Position numbers and translations under genes: made by a program | Part shown: one piece after another, positions 1-8,615 of the stretch | Layout: each line of letters starts with the position of its first letter | Position numbering within the stretch: position 1 is the first letter of the stretch | NCBI GenBank assembly: GCA_963975265.1 | Contig: CAXBGT010000002.1 | Span: 8,742-72,741, forward strand | Reading direction: 5' to 3' | Source of the DNA: CAJXUU01 sp963975265 | GTDB lineage: Bacteria > Bacteroidota > Bacteroidia > Chitinophagales > Saprospiraceae | DNA length: 64,000 bases | The notes under the pieces: model-generated | Seen by the model: the letters and a program-made list of their open reading frames with translations, nothing else | The model's database searches: none | Told to the model about the DNA's origin: nothing

Positions 1-1
1 A

Positions 2-751
2 ACCGATAACGGTTCGCATGGAGATAATATTGGTGGCTTAATAGGTTTCAATTCAGTAAATGATGAAAAAGGAAGAAATTTCATTAATGTAATCATGGCT
101 AAGTCTATGACAGAAAAAACTGAACTAAGAACGAAGCAATACGAACTGAAAAGCACATCATTATCCGATAATCCTAAATTAAAACTTAGGGTACTTACGG
201 ATACAAAAAATGTGATATCAGCCTTTCCCTATTTGAAGACAAACTATCAACTTCCATATTCAACTAAAGAAATAATAGAATGGGAGCATATGAATAAATG
301 CGAAGCAGAAATTAAAGGTGGTGGCAGAAATACTTTTGGCTTTGATTTTTTCCCGACTGATTATGCAGTAAACAAGTCTAAGTATATTCAAAATAAAGAG
401 ATTCAACTAAAAGTATCGGCAATTGCTTTTGTTGTTGATAAGATCGAGACTAATCAAAACACTGAAGTTCAGTTTAGTGAAGACTTTGTCTCATATATGC
501 CAAGTTCAAATCTACCAAGGCTAACTTACTACGACTTCATTGGTAAAGTGATAGAATTTGAAGAAGCAAATATAGATGGCTTGAATAATGGATATATTGC
601 CAAAGTTAAACTTATTAATGAGGATGCTGATCTCAATTTCTTTACAATAGATATGTTCATGAATAAAGAAAACATGAGAATATCGTCTTTAGAAAAAGGA
701 ATGAAAATATCAGGTTTACTTTGGTTTCAAGGTGAAATAGCAAATGAATAA
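2..751 (+). CDS. Hypothetical protein, 5'-truncated by window edge
   Basis: The reading frame is open from the second base of the window to the TAA at 749-751, so the ATG at 95 is probably internal and the gene begins outside the window. About 249 residues are visible. The visible part has no signal peptide and no membrane segment, is rich in Asn, Lys and Glu, and starts with a Gly/Asn-rich stretch (GDNIGGLIGFN). I recognise no domain. A small ATG-initiated frame overlaps its last codons at 744, which suggests translational coupling to a downstream partner. Function unknown. Confidence 0.7.
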   Translation, partial: TDNGSHGDNIGGLIGFNSVNDEKGRNFINVIMAKSMTEKTELRTKQYELKSTSLSDNPKLKLRVLTDTKNVISAFPYLKTNYQLPYSTKEIIEWEHMNKCEAEIKGGGRNTFGFDFFPTDYAVNKSKYIQNKEIQLKVSAIAFVVDKIETNQNTEVQFSEDFVSYMPSSNLPRLTYYDFIGKVIEFEEANIDGLNNGYIAKVKLINEDADLNFFTIDMFMNKENMRISSLEKGMKISGLLWFQGEIANE

Positions 752-904
752 CTGGGACCATATTGTGTGCGATGATAAGCTTCCCCGCTGTCGTCCACCA
801 TGTACACTTTGACGGTATGTCAGGACTGCGGATCAGAAGATACAGTGATCACCGATGTGCGACCAAATAAGGAATGGATTTACAAATGGATAGTTCTACC
901 ATAA
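744..904 (+). pseudogene. Small overlapping gene, apparently split by a frameshift
   Basis: An ATG at 744 overlaps the stop of the upstream gene and encodes 22 residues ending at a TGA at 810-812 (starts MNNWDHIVCDD, contains CRPPC). A second frame starting at ATG 800 continues with 34 residues to the TAA at 902-904 (contains CQDC and ends WIVLP). Joined by a one-base shift near 800-812 they would make one protein of about 55 residues with paired cysteines, as in a small zinc-binding protein. The stretch is clearly richer in G+C than its surroundings. It could be a decayed gene, a sequencing error or chance; no function is claimed. Confidence 0.35.
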
Positions 905-905
905 A

Positions 906-1793
906 TTAATAATCTAAATACCACCCAAAGTGTTTTTTAATAATAGCTTCCTTTTCTTTTTTGATAAAATCTAAGTAGGCAGTAGCGACGGGTGACAGTT
1001 TTTTATTCTTTAACCAAATCAAGCGCCAATAAGTTAAGATAGGAAGTCCATTAGAAGGTATAATATATATGTCTTTATTTTGTAATTCATTACGCATCCC
1101 TATCAAAGGAATGATAGAATAACCAAGGCCTGCAACAACTGCTTGTTTAACGGTTTCATTAGAAGTTAATTCTATACTTTTCCGTTTAGTAGAATTACGA
1201 AAATACATACTCATTGCATTTCTTGTTGCTGAACCTTGTTCTCGATAGATTAATGGTCGAGATTTGCCTATTTTTTTAGTGTCACCAATCAGATATAATT
1301 TATTTTCTAACAATACTTCTTCGTTCGTATCTAGCTTTTCTGGTAGCACAGAGACCAATGCAAAATCGATCTCATTGTTTTGGAGTTGTTTAATTACTGT
1401 AGTCTTGTTAGAAACATCAAGCGTAAGGTCTATGCCGGGATATTTATGAACAAATCCACTTAGGTAATATGGAATAACATACTTACCCGTAGACGCTGAA
1501 GATATTCTAAGTTTTCCTGTTAGCAGTCCTTCATATTCTTTGGTCTTATATTTAATTTCTTCTACTTCACTTAATATACTTTTAGCAATCTCGGCAATTG
1601 ATTTCCCAAAATCTGTAAGCTGAAATTTTTTTCCAACTTTTTCAATTAGCGGAAGGTCGAATTGCTTTTGAAAGTTTTTTAATTGTATAGAAAGAGCTGG
1701 CTGAGTCATGTACATTTCTTCAGCGGCTCTTGTGATATTCTGATGTCGAATTACTTCTAAGAAAATTTTTAACTGATGAAAAGTAAAATTCAT
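906..1793 (-). CDS. LysR-family transcriptional regulator
   Basis: 295 residues, the usual length for the family. The N-terminus carries the LysR winged helix-turn-helix (residues about 3-60, with NITRAAEEMYMTQPALSIQLK as the helix-turn-helix core), followed by a linker helix and a periplasmic-binding-protein-like effector domain (about 90-285, containing LRISSASTGKYVIPYYLSGF). It should bind DNA as a tetramer and respond to a small ligand, which cannot be named from sequence. It is divergent from two tiny genes at 2032 and 2380; a dyad with LysR-box geometry lies in the shared upstream region at 1920-1936. Autoregulation and control of the divergent genes are inferred from this layout. Confidence 0.93.
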   Translation of the reverse strand: MNFTFHQLKIFLEVIRHQNITRAAEEMYMTQPALSIQLKNFQKQFDLPLIEKVGKKFQLTDFGKSIAEIAKSILSEVEEIKYKTKEYEGLLTGKLRISSASTGKYVIPYYLSGFVHKYPGIDLTLDVSNKTTVIKQLQNNEIDFALVSVLPEKLDTNEEVLLENKLYLIGDTKKIGKSRPLIYREQGSATRNAMSMYFRNSTKRKSIELTSNETVKQAVVAGLGYSIIPLIGMRNELQNKDIYIIPSNGLPILTYWRLIWLKNKKLSPVATAYLDFIKKEKEAIIKKHFGWYLDY

Positions 1794-1919
1794 TCTATTG
1801 AAATTTTAGTTAAGAATTTGGGCTGTCTTTGTAGATGAGAAATCTACAAACGCAACAACCCATTTTTAAATATAAAAGCAATCAACAAGATATAAAAAAA
1901 CTTACAACTATAAAAATAG

Positions 1920-1936
1920 TTTATGGTAGTCATAAA
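1920..1936. promoter_or_regulatory. Candidate LysR operator (T-N11-A dyad)
   Basis: TTTATG-GTAGT-CATAAA is a perfect 6-bp dyad around a 5-bp spacer and contains the T-N11-A arrangement typical of LysR-type binding sites. It lies 127 bp upstream of the lysR start and about 95 bp upstream of the divergent small gene at 2032, in AT-rich DNA. The match to the LysR box is what makes it a candidate; binding is inferred. Confidence 0.45.
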
Positions 1937-2031
1937 TATTATATACTTTTATATATGACACAAAAGGCCCATATTTGTAATTCAGTACATTGTTAGATTG
2001 ATTTTACATTTTAATTGCAAAACCTAAAATT

Positions 2032-2202
2032 ATGAAAAGTTCAATTAAAAAAGGTTCCTCGGAGTCTGTCTTCATTCAGATTTTAAAAGGAATATTTAAT
2101 GTAAAGGCATCTAATTGTATAAAGATTATCAATAAAAAAAGAAAAGAGCTCACTATAAAGAAAAACGAGCTAGATTATTTTGAATACACATATATCAGTT
2201 AG
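2032..2202 (+). CDS. Small basic protein, 56 aa, divergent from lysR
   Basis: ATG at 2032, TAG at 2200-2202. The product starts MKSSIKKGSSESVFIQILKG and is rich in Lys, Ile and Ser; residues 12-30 could form an amphipathic helix and the rest is highly charged (KKRKELTIKKNELDYFEY). There is no signal peptide and no known domain. It is one of two tiny genes between lysR and a terminator at 2651-2686. The position opposite lysR, the A-rich leader usual for this genome and the downstream terminator argue that it is real, but coding is not proven. Confidence 0.4.
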   Translation: MKSSIKKGSSESVFIQILKGIFNVKASNCIKIINKKRKELTIKKNELDYFEYTYIS

Positions 2203-2379
2203 CCATGTTAAGATTTTATACATGGCTATATGATCAACTTGTTTAATACTTTGGATTCTTGAGTTAGTCGTTCTAAAAGTAGATGTAAATAGTTGATTAT
2301 ATGATTACTGAGTTTTGTTGCTTAAACACTTTTGCTTTTTTTTAAACTTAAATTTTGTCATCTTTTAAATCATTCGAAA

Positions 2380-2508
2380 ATGAAAGAAAATAAGAATACA
2401 TTTAATTTATTCAAGTACATAGGGAATATAATTAGATCCAAAAAATCCAAAGGAGAAGTTAAACCGGTAAAAAAGTACCAACCGAGTTGGATGTATAGGA
2501 ATGAATAA
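2380..2508 (+). CDS. Small basic protein, 42 aa
   Basis: ATG at 2380 after a spaced, A/T-rich leader, TAA at 2506-2508. The product starts MKENKNTFNLFKYIGNIIRS and is strongly basic (seven Lys in the second half), with a short hydrophobic/amphipathic stretch at residues 7-20. It resembles the 56-residue neighbour in plan: short, basic, with one Phe/Ile-rich helix near the N-terminus. A rho-independent terminator follows about 140 bp downstream. No function can be assigned; a small secreted or membrane-associated peptide is one possibility. Confidence 0.4.
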   Translation: MKENKNTFNLFKYIGNIIRSKKSKGEVKPVKKYQPSWMYRNE

Positions 2509-2646
2509 TATATTATTTCCAATGTTTTATGTTGTCAACCGCTTCGACTTCATTTACTGTACTAATCTGTGTTCTTAATTTAGATTTCCATTCAAGTGTT
2601 CTTGCACTAATTATGAATTACATATTGAAGACATTTCCTGTTTCTG

Positions 2647-2690
2647 AAAAAAAAGGTCTGATAACCGTATGCTTGTTAGACCTTTTGTGT
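2647..2690 (+). terminator. Rho-independent terminator after the two small genes
   Basis: AAAAGGTCT (2651-2659) pairs with AGACCTTTT (2678-2686) around an 18-base loop, giving a 9-bp stem flanked by A-runs on the left and T-runs on the right. It could act in both directions; the only plus-strand genes it can serve are the small ones at 2032 and 2380. Confidence 0.6.
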
Positions 2691-3039
2691 TTTACCAATA
2701 ATTGGGAAGTAAAAGTATTAGACAATTAAAGAGAAACAGTAATAATCGTGTTGGCGGTACCACCCCGAAATGGGAGCGAGTGCATCTCTCAGACTACACG
2801 TACAGAAGCCAGCCACGCATGAGCCGATTGAGTATAATTATTCTCTTTCCAAAGGGAATCGGACTTGTCATACGAGTAATCACTTTGATCTTCTCTTTGT
2901 GTAGTTACCAACTTGATTTAGCAATGCATAATCAGTACTACCTCTGATCCCCTTTTAACAAGCTGCAAACCATAGTTTGCTGTTTCCCCACTATTGATCC
3001 AAATCTTTGGACCAATTTTTCCTTCAGAGTATCACGTGG
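2691..3039. other. Non-coding stretch, no gene recognised
   Basis: Short open frames here (for example the plus-strand one ending at 2947) have no recognisable product, no good leader and an amino-acid makeup unlike real neighbours. The segment 2750-2830 is richer in G+C than its surroundings, which hints at imported or decayed DNA. I see no RNA gene in it. Confidence 0.5.
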
Positions 3040-3132
3040 TCACATTTTCTTTTGATTCACTTCTAGTAGAGGTTTGCCATCCAGAAAACGAGTGAAGCTT
3101 GCTAAAGCTAGTTCTGCTAGTTGTATATTATC
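3040..3132 (-). pseudogene. C-terminal remnant resembling a D-2-hydroxyacid dehydrogenase
   Basis: On the minus strand, 30 codons end at a TGA (complement at 3040-3042) and read like the last helix of D-isomer-specific 2-hydroxyacid dehydrogenases: LAELALASFTRFLDGKPLLE followed by VNQKKM. In that family the end reads roughly 'N..rfl.GkpL.nvV'. The frame has no start and is cut exactly where the insertion-sequence-like repeats begin (3137). The rest of the gene is missing, so this is a remnant. The family call rests on a short match and is tentative. Confidence 0.4.
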
Positions 3133-3136
3133 ACCT

Positions 3137-3216
3137 AAGGTGTACCACCAATTATCATGCAAGGTGTACCACCAATTATCATGCAAAGTGTACCACTATT
3201 ATCATTGAAAGTGTAC
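3137..3216. repeat. Tandem repeats like the end of an IS21-type element
   Basis: Two identical 24-base units (3137-3160 and 3161-3184; core GTGTACCACCAATTATCATG), a third diverged 23-base unit (3185-3207) and a partial fourth (3208-3216, AAAGTGTAC) stand in a row. Short direct repeats containing a GTGTAC-type core at the terminus are known from IS21-family elements, which carry several transposase-binding repeats at each end. No istA/istB gene is present nearby, so this would be a solo end or scar. The repeats butt against the dehydrogenase-like remnant on their left. Confidence 0.5.
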
Positions 3217-3246
3217 AAGTGTATGAAAGCGATTTGATTCTTAATC

Positions 3247-3321
3247 TCTTCGCGAAAAAATAGCGAAGAATGAGTAATACAAGAATGTACACACCCTAAA
3301 ATAATCGTTTTGTAAAACGAT
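3247..3321. repeat. Two small hairpins beside the repeat scar
   Basis: TCTTCGC (3247-3253) pairs with GCGAAGA (3263-3269) around a 9-base A-rich loop, and ATCGTTTTGTAAAACGAT (3304-3321) is a perfect palindrome with 8-bp arms. They are spaced by 34 bp and not linked to any gene; they may belong to the relic element or be old terminators. Confidence 0.45.
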
Positions 3322-3696
3322 GGGAAATAGGTATGCCCAAAAAGATAAAAACTCTATAGAATTTGCGAGGTAAGCTAACAAAAAGCCAAAAATGAACCAT
3401 TAAAATGAAATTCAAAGTCTTAAATGCAGTGAGGTGATTTGTAAAGTCCAAAATTTGCAGTAATTTTAAACTAGCATAAACCGAAGCTCAAAAAACACTT
3501 TCCTTTAAGAAACTGGCGCTGTCCAACTGAAACACAATCTCCGTCACTTGCGATCTGTGTTTTGATTGAAGTATTGTGTATGACAGGCATTGTGTTTCTT
3601 TGTGTTATCAAGATGTTTCTTAGTGAATTGTAGTAAAATTAAAATGGTAAATCAATCAATTGAATATATTTAATATAAAAGTTAAAATCACGTAAA
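3322..3696. other. Gap upstream of lipoprotein gene
   Basis: No gene is visible in either strand. Around 3510-3620 the sequence contains scattered near-repeats of TGTGTTT and ACACAAT but no clean hairpin. The last 50 bases are A/T-rich and probably hold the promoter of the gene at 3697; I see no exact TAnnTTTG box. Confidence 0.5.
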
Positions 3697-5010
3697 ATGA
3701 AATACCACTTAAAGAATCATATAATGGCAACATTGCTTCTTTCTATCTTATTATTAGCTTGTAATAAAGATGAATTGCAACCCGATCCAGTATCTGAAGA
3801 AGTAGAAACAGAAAGCTTAAAACAAATTTTTGATTTAAGTTTCAGTTCGGAGGGAAGCCTTAGTTCATCGATAAAGTTTATCGTTTTAAGTGATTTAAAT
3901 GGTGAAGCAATATATGATACAATTGGATCTGAATTAGATGTCAGTATTAGTTTGTCCTTAGATACTGGAGCGGTGGTTAATGCTACAGTAGGATTTATTA
4001 CAGAAGAGCAATTCAGTATTGTATCATACTCAGATTTGAAATCTGGTTCTGAAATAGACCTTTCTCGTGATTGGGAAACCGATACATGTTTTCAAAGTGG
4101 ACCTGTAGATAGAAGTAGAGCAACTTTATATATTACGGATGTAGCTAAATTCTACGAAACTATCAATCCAATCAATGATTCAAACTCAGATCCACTTTTA
4201 TTAAATGGTGATACCCTAATTCTTGAAGGTTGGGCATCGAGTTTGTTATCGGATGCAAATTATCAAGTAGCAATAAGAGAACAAGAAGGTACGCAATTAA
4301 AAAGCATTGTAATTCCGAGACAGGATTGGAACTGGGACAATGAAACACAATCAATGAATCATATTGTTTCATTTAACGATTTTACATCTACCATTGAGCA
4401 TAAGATCGAATTAGAAAGAAATGATGAATGGAGAATTAAAGTAAAGGTTTGTGACAAAGATGGTCGATATATAACTACTCAACGTGAAACATATTTTTCA
4501 AACTTACAAAATGAAGAAAGTGTAACAGTATTTCTTAACGAAGCGATCGATGTCAGTAAAATAAAACTAAATATAGCTGGTAATAATATTTCATCAGGAT
4601 ATTCATATAATTGGATCCATAATTCTATTCCACAAAATTTAGATTTTGATACAAATAATGATCCTGTTTTTACAAAACTTGATATCAAAGAGTTTCATAT
4701 TCTTAATACTTTTAACTACAATCTAAATGTGCTAACTTATGAATATGGTGGACGGCACAATTGGACTATTATTTCAAAAGGTGGTCAGAATGTTAAATTT
4801 ATTAAGCCAGATCTTCCAAATCAATTATATGAAACCTTTAGTAGCTTAAATGATCAGATTAATAATCCTGTCAGTATAATAAACACAATGTATCGAATTG
4901 AAGGAGCGATTGATGATGTCACTAAAGTGCATAAGTCAGTTATTCCTAGAAATAAAAACAATGATCCCGACTTTAATTATTCTTCTAAAGAAACCAGAAT
5001 ATATTTCTAA
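3697..5010 (+). CDS. Putative lipoprotein of unknown function, 437 aa
   Basis: The N-terminus has a lipoprotein signal peptide: basic start, hydrophobic stretch and lipobox with the lipidated Cys at residue 22 (SILLLAC), followed by a charged acidic tether (NKDELQPDP) that usually directs export to the outer membrane in Bacteroidota. The mature part is Asn/Asp/Ser-rich, looks beta-rich and has no membrane segment. A possible disulfide or metal pair (Cys near residues 131 and 252) is visible. I recognise no family. The gene stands alone between long non-coding gaps. Confidence 0.8.
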   Translation: MKYHLKNHIMATLLLSILLLACNKDELQPDPVSEEVETESLKQIFDLSFSSEGSLSSSIKFIVLSDLNGEAIYDTIGSELDVSISLSLDTGAVVNATVGFITEEQFSIVSYSDLKSGSEIDLSRDWETDTCFQSGPVDRSRATLYITDVAKFYETINPINDSNSDPLLLNGDTLILEGWASSLLSDANYQVAIREQEGTQLKSIVIPRQDWNWDNETQSMNHIVSFNDFTSTIEHKIELERNDEWRIKVKVCDKDGRYITTQRETYFSNLQNEESVTVFLNEAIDVSKIKLNIAGNNISSGYSYNWIHNSIPQNLDFDTNNDPVFTKLDIKEFHILNTFNYNLNVLTYEYGGRHNWTIISKGGQNVKFIKPDLPNQLYETFSSLNDQINNPVSIINTMYRIEGAIDDVTKVHKSVIPRNKNNDPDFNYSSKETRIYF

Positions 5011-5499
5011 TATTAATATAAAATAGCTCGTCGATAACAAGCTGACATGACATCATACCCAATGGGGCATGCTGAATGCAGCAGATCCGATATGGTTCGA
5101 GTCAACACTTTCAACTAATCAAAACAATAAAATACTTAGAATTAAGATGAAATTTGATCTGAAAATGATAATAAAGACATACCAATGGCAATGATATTCA
5201 TAGTAATATGTGAGACTAACTGGTCATCAATCTATGAAGTTTAGTTTATGTATACTGCCACTGGAGAACTGATGATAACATGGCAATTGAATTCTGATGT
5301 ATATACAATCAATTGGTCTTCATTGCAATCTAATATATATTGTAAAAATTGATAGTCAATCATTGAAAGTAATGAAAATAGAATAAAAGTGCATGGCAAG
5401 AGATGTTCACAGCGGAACTGATCGTTTCTCTCAGAGAAGCTGGATATTAAATCAGTACGCCGTACGATAACTACAATACAACTTAACCTAAATCTAGAT
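5011..5499. other. Non-coding gap
   Basis: No gene is supported. A short frame from about 5070 (MLNAADPIW...) is preceded by YPMG in another frame, faintly recalling decayed RHS-type tails, but the match is too weak to call. No hairpin terminator is obvious after the lipoprotein gene. Confidence 0.45.
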
Positions 5500-6057
5500 A
5501 TGAAAAAAATTACTCTTTTATTCGTTGCACTACTATGTCTTACTAATTGTTCTAAAAAAGTAACAAGTTTAAAACTAAATGATTTTGAATCTATAGAACG
5601 TATTAGAATTGGAATGCCTATTGATGCAGCTGTAAAGCTTGCGAGTAGAAATCATGTTGTTGAGAAATCTAAGACAATAACACATGAGAGCGAGGAGGCT
5701 GAATATGAATATATTGTATACTCAGATAAAACCAAAAGGGAAACATTATTTACTTTCAATGGGGGATATGACAATCAAAATTCAAACAAAGTTTTTAGAA
5801 TAGTCATTAAAAATTCAAAATATTCCACTCTAGAAGGAATTAGCGTTGGTATGGGTATGAAGGACTTAAAAGAAATCGCTCGAATAAAGTCAGCAGATTT
5901 CAATTTTGAAGATGGTCTATTTATTCTCTCAGATAAATTCGATGGCGGATATTGGATGGATGTGGATATGAAGTTGTTTGATTCATATAATTTTGAAGAA
6001 CCTAAAATAAATACGCTGCCTGAAAGCCTGACGATAAAAGCGATAATAATATTTTAA
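5500..6057 (+). CDS. Putative lipoprotein of unknown function, 185 aa
   Basis: Lipoprotein signal with the lipidated Cys at residue 17 (LLCLTNC) followed by SKK. The mature part holds two similar segments: RIRIGMPIDAAVKLA near residue 36 and GISVGMGMKDLKEIA near residue 111, each a beta-strand leading into 'G(M)..L..A'. This is the pattern of a duplicated small alpha/beta unit as in SmpA/BamE-like lipoproteins, but the similarity is only in plan. Function unknown; it stands alone. Confidence 0.75.
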   Translation: MKKITLLFVALLCLTNCSKKVTSLKLNDFESIERIRIGMPIDAAVKLASRNHVVEKSKTITHESEEAEYEYIVYSDKTKRETLFTFNGGYDNQNSNKVFRIVIKNSKYSTLEGISVGMGMKDLKEIARIKSADFNFEDGLFILSDKFDGGYWMDVDMKLFDSYNFEEPKINTLPESLTIKAIIIF

Positions 6058-6994
6058 CATGAACAATGGCTATCAAATGTGATGCCCGCACGTGGGTGTC
6101 AGGATTTTTTGCAGGTAGGTGCAAGTGAAAAAGGCTGTGTAAGCGGATAGGTAAGCGCTCTGTGACTAAAAGCGAAATTATACCATTGATAGTTAGCAAT
6201 ATTCGAAGAAAAAAAACTCATAGAAAATGGCAATATTCGATTTTCTAAAAAAACGAAAAAAGTCTCCGCACTATGACAGGAAGACAAGCCTAAATTGTGG
6301 CTTTTTTTACGCTTCGTTTTGTTTCAGAAAAGAATACTGAAAGATCAATTACTAATGCAGTGATTTAACATTTAGTTTTAAATGTAATGTACACATATTA
6401 TGAGCTATATTGATGCTGTGAAATTCCTGAGTAATCCTGAAAAGCAAGGTCAGAGCGGAAAAGAAAAATTTTGGCCCAAAACAGCAGGAATTAAAATTTT
6501 CAAGAGCTTATTTTAGTTTGGTTTTGGTCCACAGAGGTTCTATATTTCAAAACGTATTGCTATAAACTATACACAAGGTTTTTAATAGCAATTTATAATC
6601 ATCCTCAAATTTAAGTGGACACCACTGGTTTCACATGAAGAAAAATTAAATATTTGATTTGGTTTTAGTTAATAATACCTTGATTTGCTTGTGGAATTGT
6701 AACTGGATCACCTTAATATTACTTAGGCTCGCCAATATTTTCATGGATGTGAGAATTGTAATACAGTTTTGAAACCAATTTATGATGATAGTTGTGTTTC
6801 CTGTAGCCGCAGTTCTGTTCCTTGTCCTCCAATCCAAATGGATAATTCATGTTGCTAAACCATAACTGAAGTTGGAATAGATGAAACATTATCAATCTTT
6901 TACATGTACTTTTACATCAATTTACATTTGATCTGATGCTCAAAGGTTACTTCAACCCTACATTTGGAGGAGACTAATCAGAAAAAATAATATT
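6058..6994. other. Long gap with at most tiny open frames
   Basis: Almost 940 bases without a convincing gene. Two short plus-strand frames are possible: 6227-6340 (37 aa, starts MAIFDFLKKRKKS, a start seen in several protein families, perhaps a truncated gene head) and 6400-6516 (38 aa, starts MSYIDAVKFLSNPEK). Neither has a recognisable domain. The right part (6640-6840) carries scattered stops in all frames. The region reads like decayed sequence. Confidence 0.4.
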
Positions 6995-7801
6995 ATGAAA
7001 AAGAAATTATTAATACTCGGTTTATTGATTGGAAGTTTAAGTTTTATGGCTTTCAAGATTTTTAATACGAATAAAGTTACTAGCTGTAATAAGAACTTGA
7101 GATCAATTAAATCAAATACCTGTTTGGGAAGTGATTTTTTAGATTTTTCTAATATAGTGGATCCTAGGGACATTGTGTATAAGGTAGAGTCAAGATTCTT
7201 ATCTACTATTTCGAAATCAGATCTTAATAAAGCGGAAACTATTATTGATATACTTCCGAAGAAAGCAACAGAATCAATAGAATCATACTATTATGCGAGG
7301 GTCTCTATCTTGGACGATCATGTAGAAACGGATAGACGTGCTTATGCAGATAGTGAAGTTTTAACAGCAGCTCAAATTGACCTTCTTAATTCAACTAATG
7401 ATTCAGGTAATATCTATATAAAATCTGATTACAAAATAAGGGGGGGAGGGTCTTTGTACGATAGGCAGTTGACTTATTTTATTAGTATAGTTCCGCATCA
7501 GCAGGCAGAATACCAAGATGGCCATGAATCAATGATTTCATATTTAAGAGAGCATACTGAGGAAGAAGTGAAAATCATAAAGAAAGGTAGCTTGAAGGGA
7601 GGGAAGGTAAGATTTACCATCACTGCAGATGGACAAGTATCTAAGGTAGAACTGACCTCCACATCTGGTTATCCATCAATAGATAAAAAACTTGTGGAAA
7701 TAGTAGAGAATATACCAGGGAATTGGACACCTGCATCTAACGAAGAAGGAGAGAAAGTTGACCAAGAGTTGGTATTCTTTTTTGGTCAAATGGGGTGTTA
7801 A
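6995..7801 (+). CDS. TonB C-terminal-domain protein
   Basis: Residues 1-22 form a hydrophobic signal anchor or signal peptide. The last 70 residues have the TonB C-terminal fold pattern: GKVRFTITADGQVSKVELTS, then a helix containing SGYPSIDKKLVEIVE, then WTPASNEEGEKVDQELVFFF, as in 'energy transducer TonB' family proteins of Bacteroidota. The middle (residues 30-190) is not recognised. There is no proline-rich spacer, so it is probably not a classical energy transducer but one of the many secreted TonB_C proteins. A run of seven G's at 7440-7446 lies within the coding sequence. No ExbB/ExbD nearby. Confidence 0.75.
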   Translation: MKKKLLILGLLIGSLSFMAFKIFNTNKVTSCNKNLRSIKSNTCLGSDFLDFSNIVDPRDIVYKVESRFLSTISKSDLNKAETIIDILPKKATESIESYYYARVSILDDHVETDRRAYADSEVLTAAQIDLLNSTNDSGNIYIKSDYKIRGGGSLYDRQLTYFISIVPHQQAEYQDGHESMISYLREHTEEEVKIIKKGSLKGGKVRFTITADGQVSKVELTSTSGYPSIDKKLVEIVENIPGNWTPASNEEGEKVDQELVFFFGQMGC

Positions 7802-8145
7802 TATTTGATTCTATACTAAGCAAATGTCTTTTTAGGGTTAAACTGACATCCAGAAGTACTAGTTGATTTCAAGGTATTAATTTGTATAAAGTGAAAGTTT
7901 TGTTCTCCTAAGGAAAGGTAGACAGTGTTGATTTTCTATCATTACGAAAGGGAGATTATAATTGGCTGGCACTCAATATTATTTTGGTGATGAAAATTGT
8001 GAAAGTTAAAGTTATATGTGGCAATATTATGTAACCCTCCGTCTATTTTTTCAACCTTTTAGAAGATAAATATGGAACTTCTAGCCCGATATTTGCACTT
8101 TTGATAATAGCGGAGGAAATATATTCTCTATAAAGTGAAATACAT
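7802..8145. other. Intergenic gap
   Basis: 344 bases without a gene on either strand. No clear terminator follows the TonB_C gene. The last 50 bases before 8146 (AT-rich, GGAGGAAATATATTC at 8112-8126) contain a GGAGG that is unusually Shine-Dalgarno-like for this genome but stands 30 bases from the ATG. Confidence 0.45.
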
Positions 8146-8607
8146 ATGTTAGGTAAGCTAAAAAGAGTATTAGGAATAGAAGGGGTCAAATTAGATTTAT
8201 ACATCAAGTTACCGATCGATAAGAAGGAGAAAGAGATAGTAGGAAATTTGAAGTTTACTACGAAGACAGAAAGTGTCGTGAAGGGTATCACCGTAAAAAT
8301 AGTAGAAAAATACTCCAGAGGACGGGGCAAAGATAGATTAGTGGACGAATATACAATAGCACAATTAGAACTCACAGACTCCTTCGTAATATCACCAGAA
8401 GAAATAGTTGAGGTCCCTTTCTCTATTATGTACGAGATCGCACTCTCTGAAATGGATAAGATGGCAAAAAACAATATCGTCCAAAGACCATTTATCAGTT
8501 TTGCTAAGTTTTTAAGGAAAGTGAAATCAGAATTTACCCTAGTCGCTGAGGCTGATGTAGATGGTACTACGCTGAATCCGTTTGTGAAAGAAGCGGTGGA
8601 GTTGTGA
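8146..8607 (+). CDS. Spo0M-like (arrestin-fold) protein
   Basis: 153 residues without signal peptide. The start MLGKLKRVLGIEGVKLDLYI, the strand pair EKEIVGNLKFTTKTESVVKGI followed by VKIVEKYSRG, and VISPEEIVEVPFSIMYEI match the layout of the sporulation-control protein Spo0M family, which has an arrestin-like beta-sandwich. The protein is shorter than Bacillus Spo0M and holds mostly the N-terminal sandwich. The role in non-sporulating bacteria is unknown. The gene stands alone. Confidence 0.65.
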   Translation: MLGKLKRVLGIEGVKLDLYIKLPIDKKEKEIVGNLKFTTKTESVVKGITVKIVEKYSRGRGKDRLVDEYTIAQLELTDSFVISPEEIVEVPFSIMYEIALSEMDKMAKNNIVQRPFISFAKFLRKVKSEFTLVAEADVDGTTLNPFVKEAVEL

Positions 8608-8615
8608 CATGACTT

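Noticed and set aside
2529..2947. Two plus-strand open frames of 66 and 81 codons
   Set aside because: The first spans the terminator at 2651-2686 and neither has a domain, good leader or natural composition.
3137..3216. Possible CRISPR array because of evenly spaced short repeats
   Set aside because: The units follow each other directly without spacers, only two are identical and no cas gene is near; they fit an insertion-sequence end better.
5040..5130. Decayed RHS-repeat tail (YPMG...ML)
   Set aside because: Only a few residues agree and the core DPRxGRF-type motif is absent.
7440..7446. G7 tract in the TonB_C gene as a phase-variation switch
   Set aside because: The tract is short, the frame is intact and there is no second sign of variation; noted only in the gene entry.
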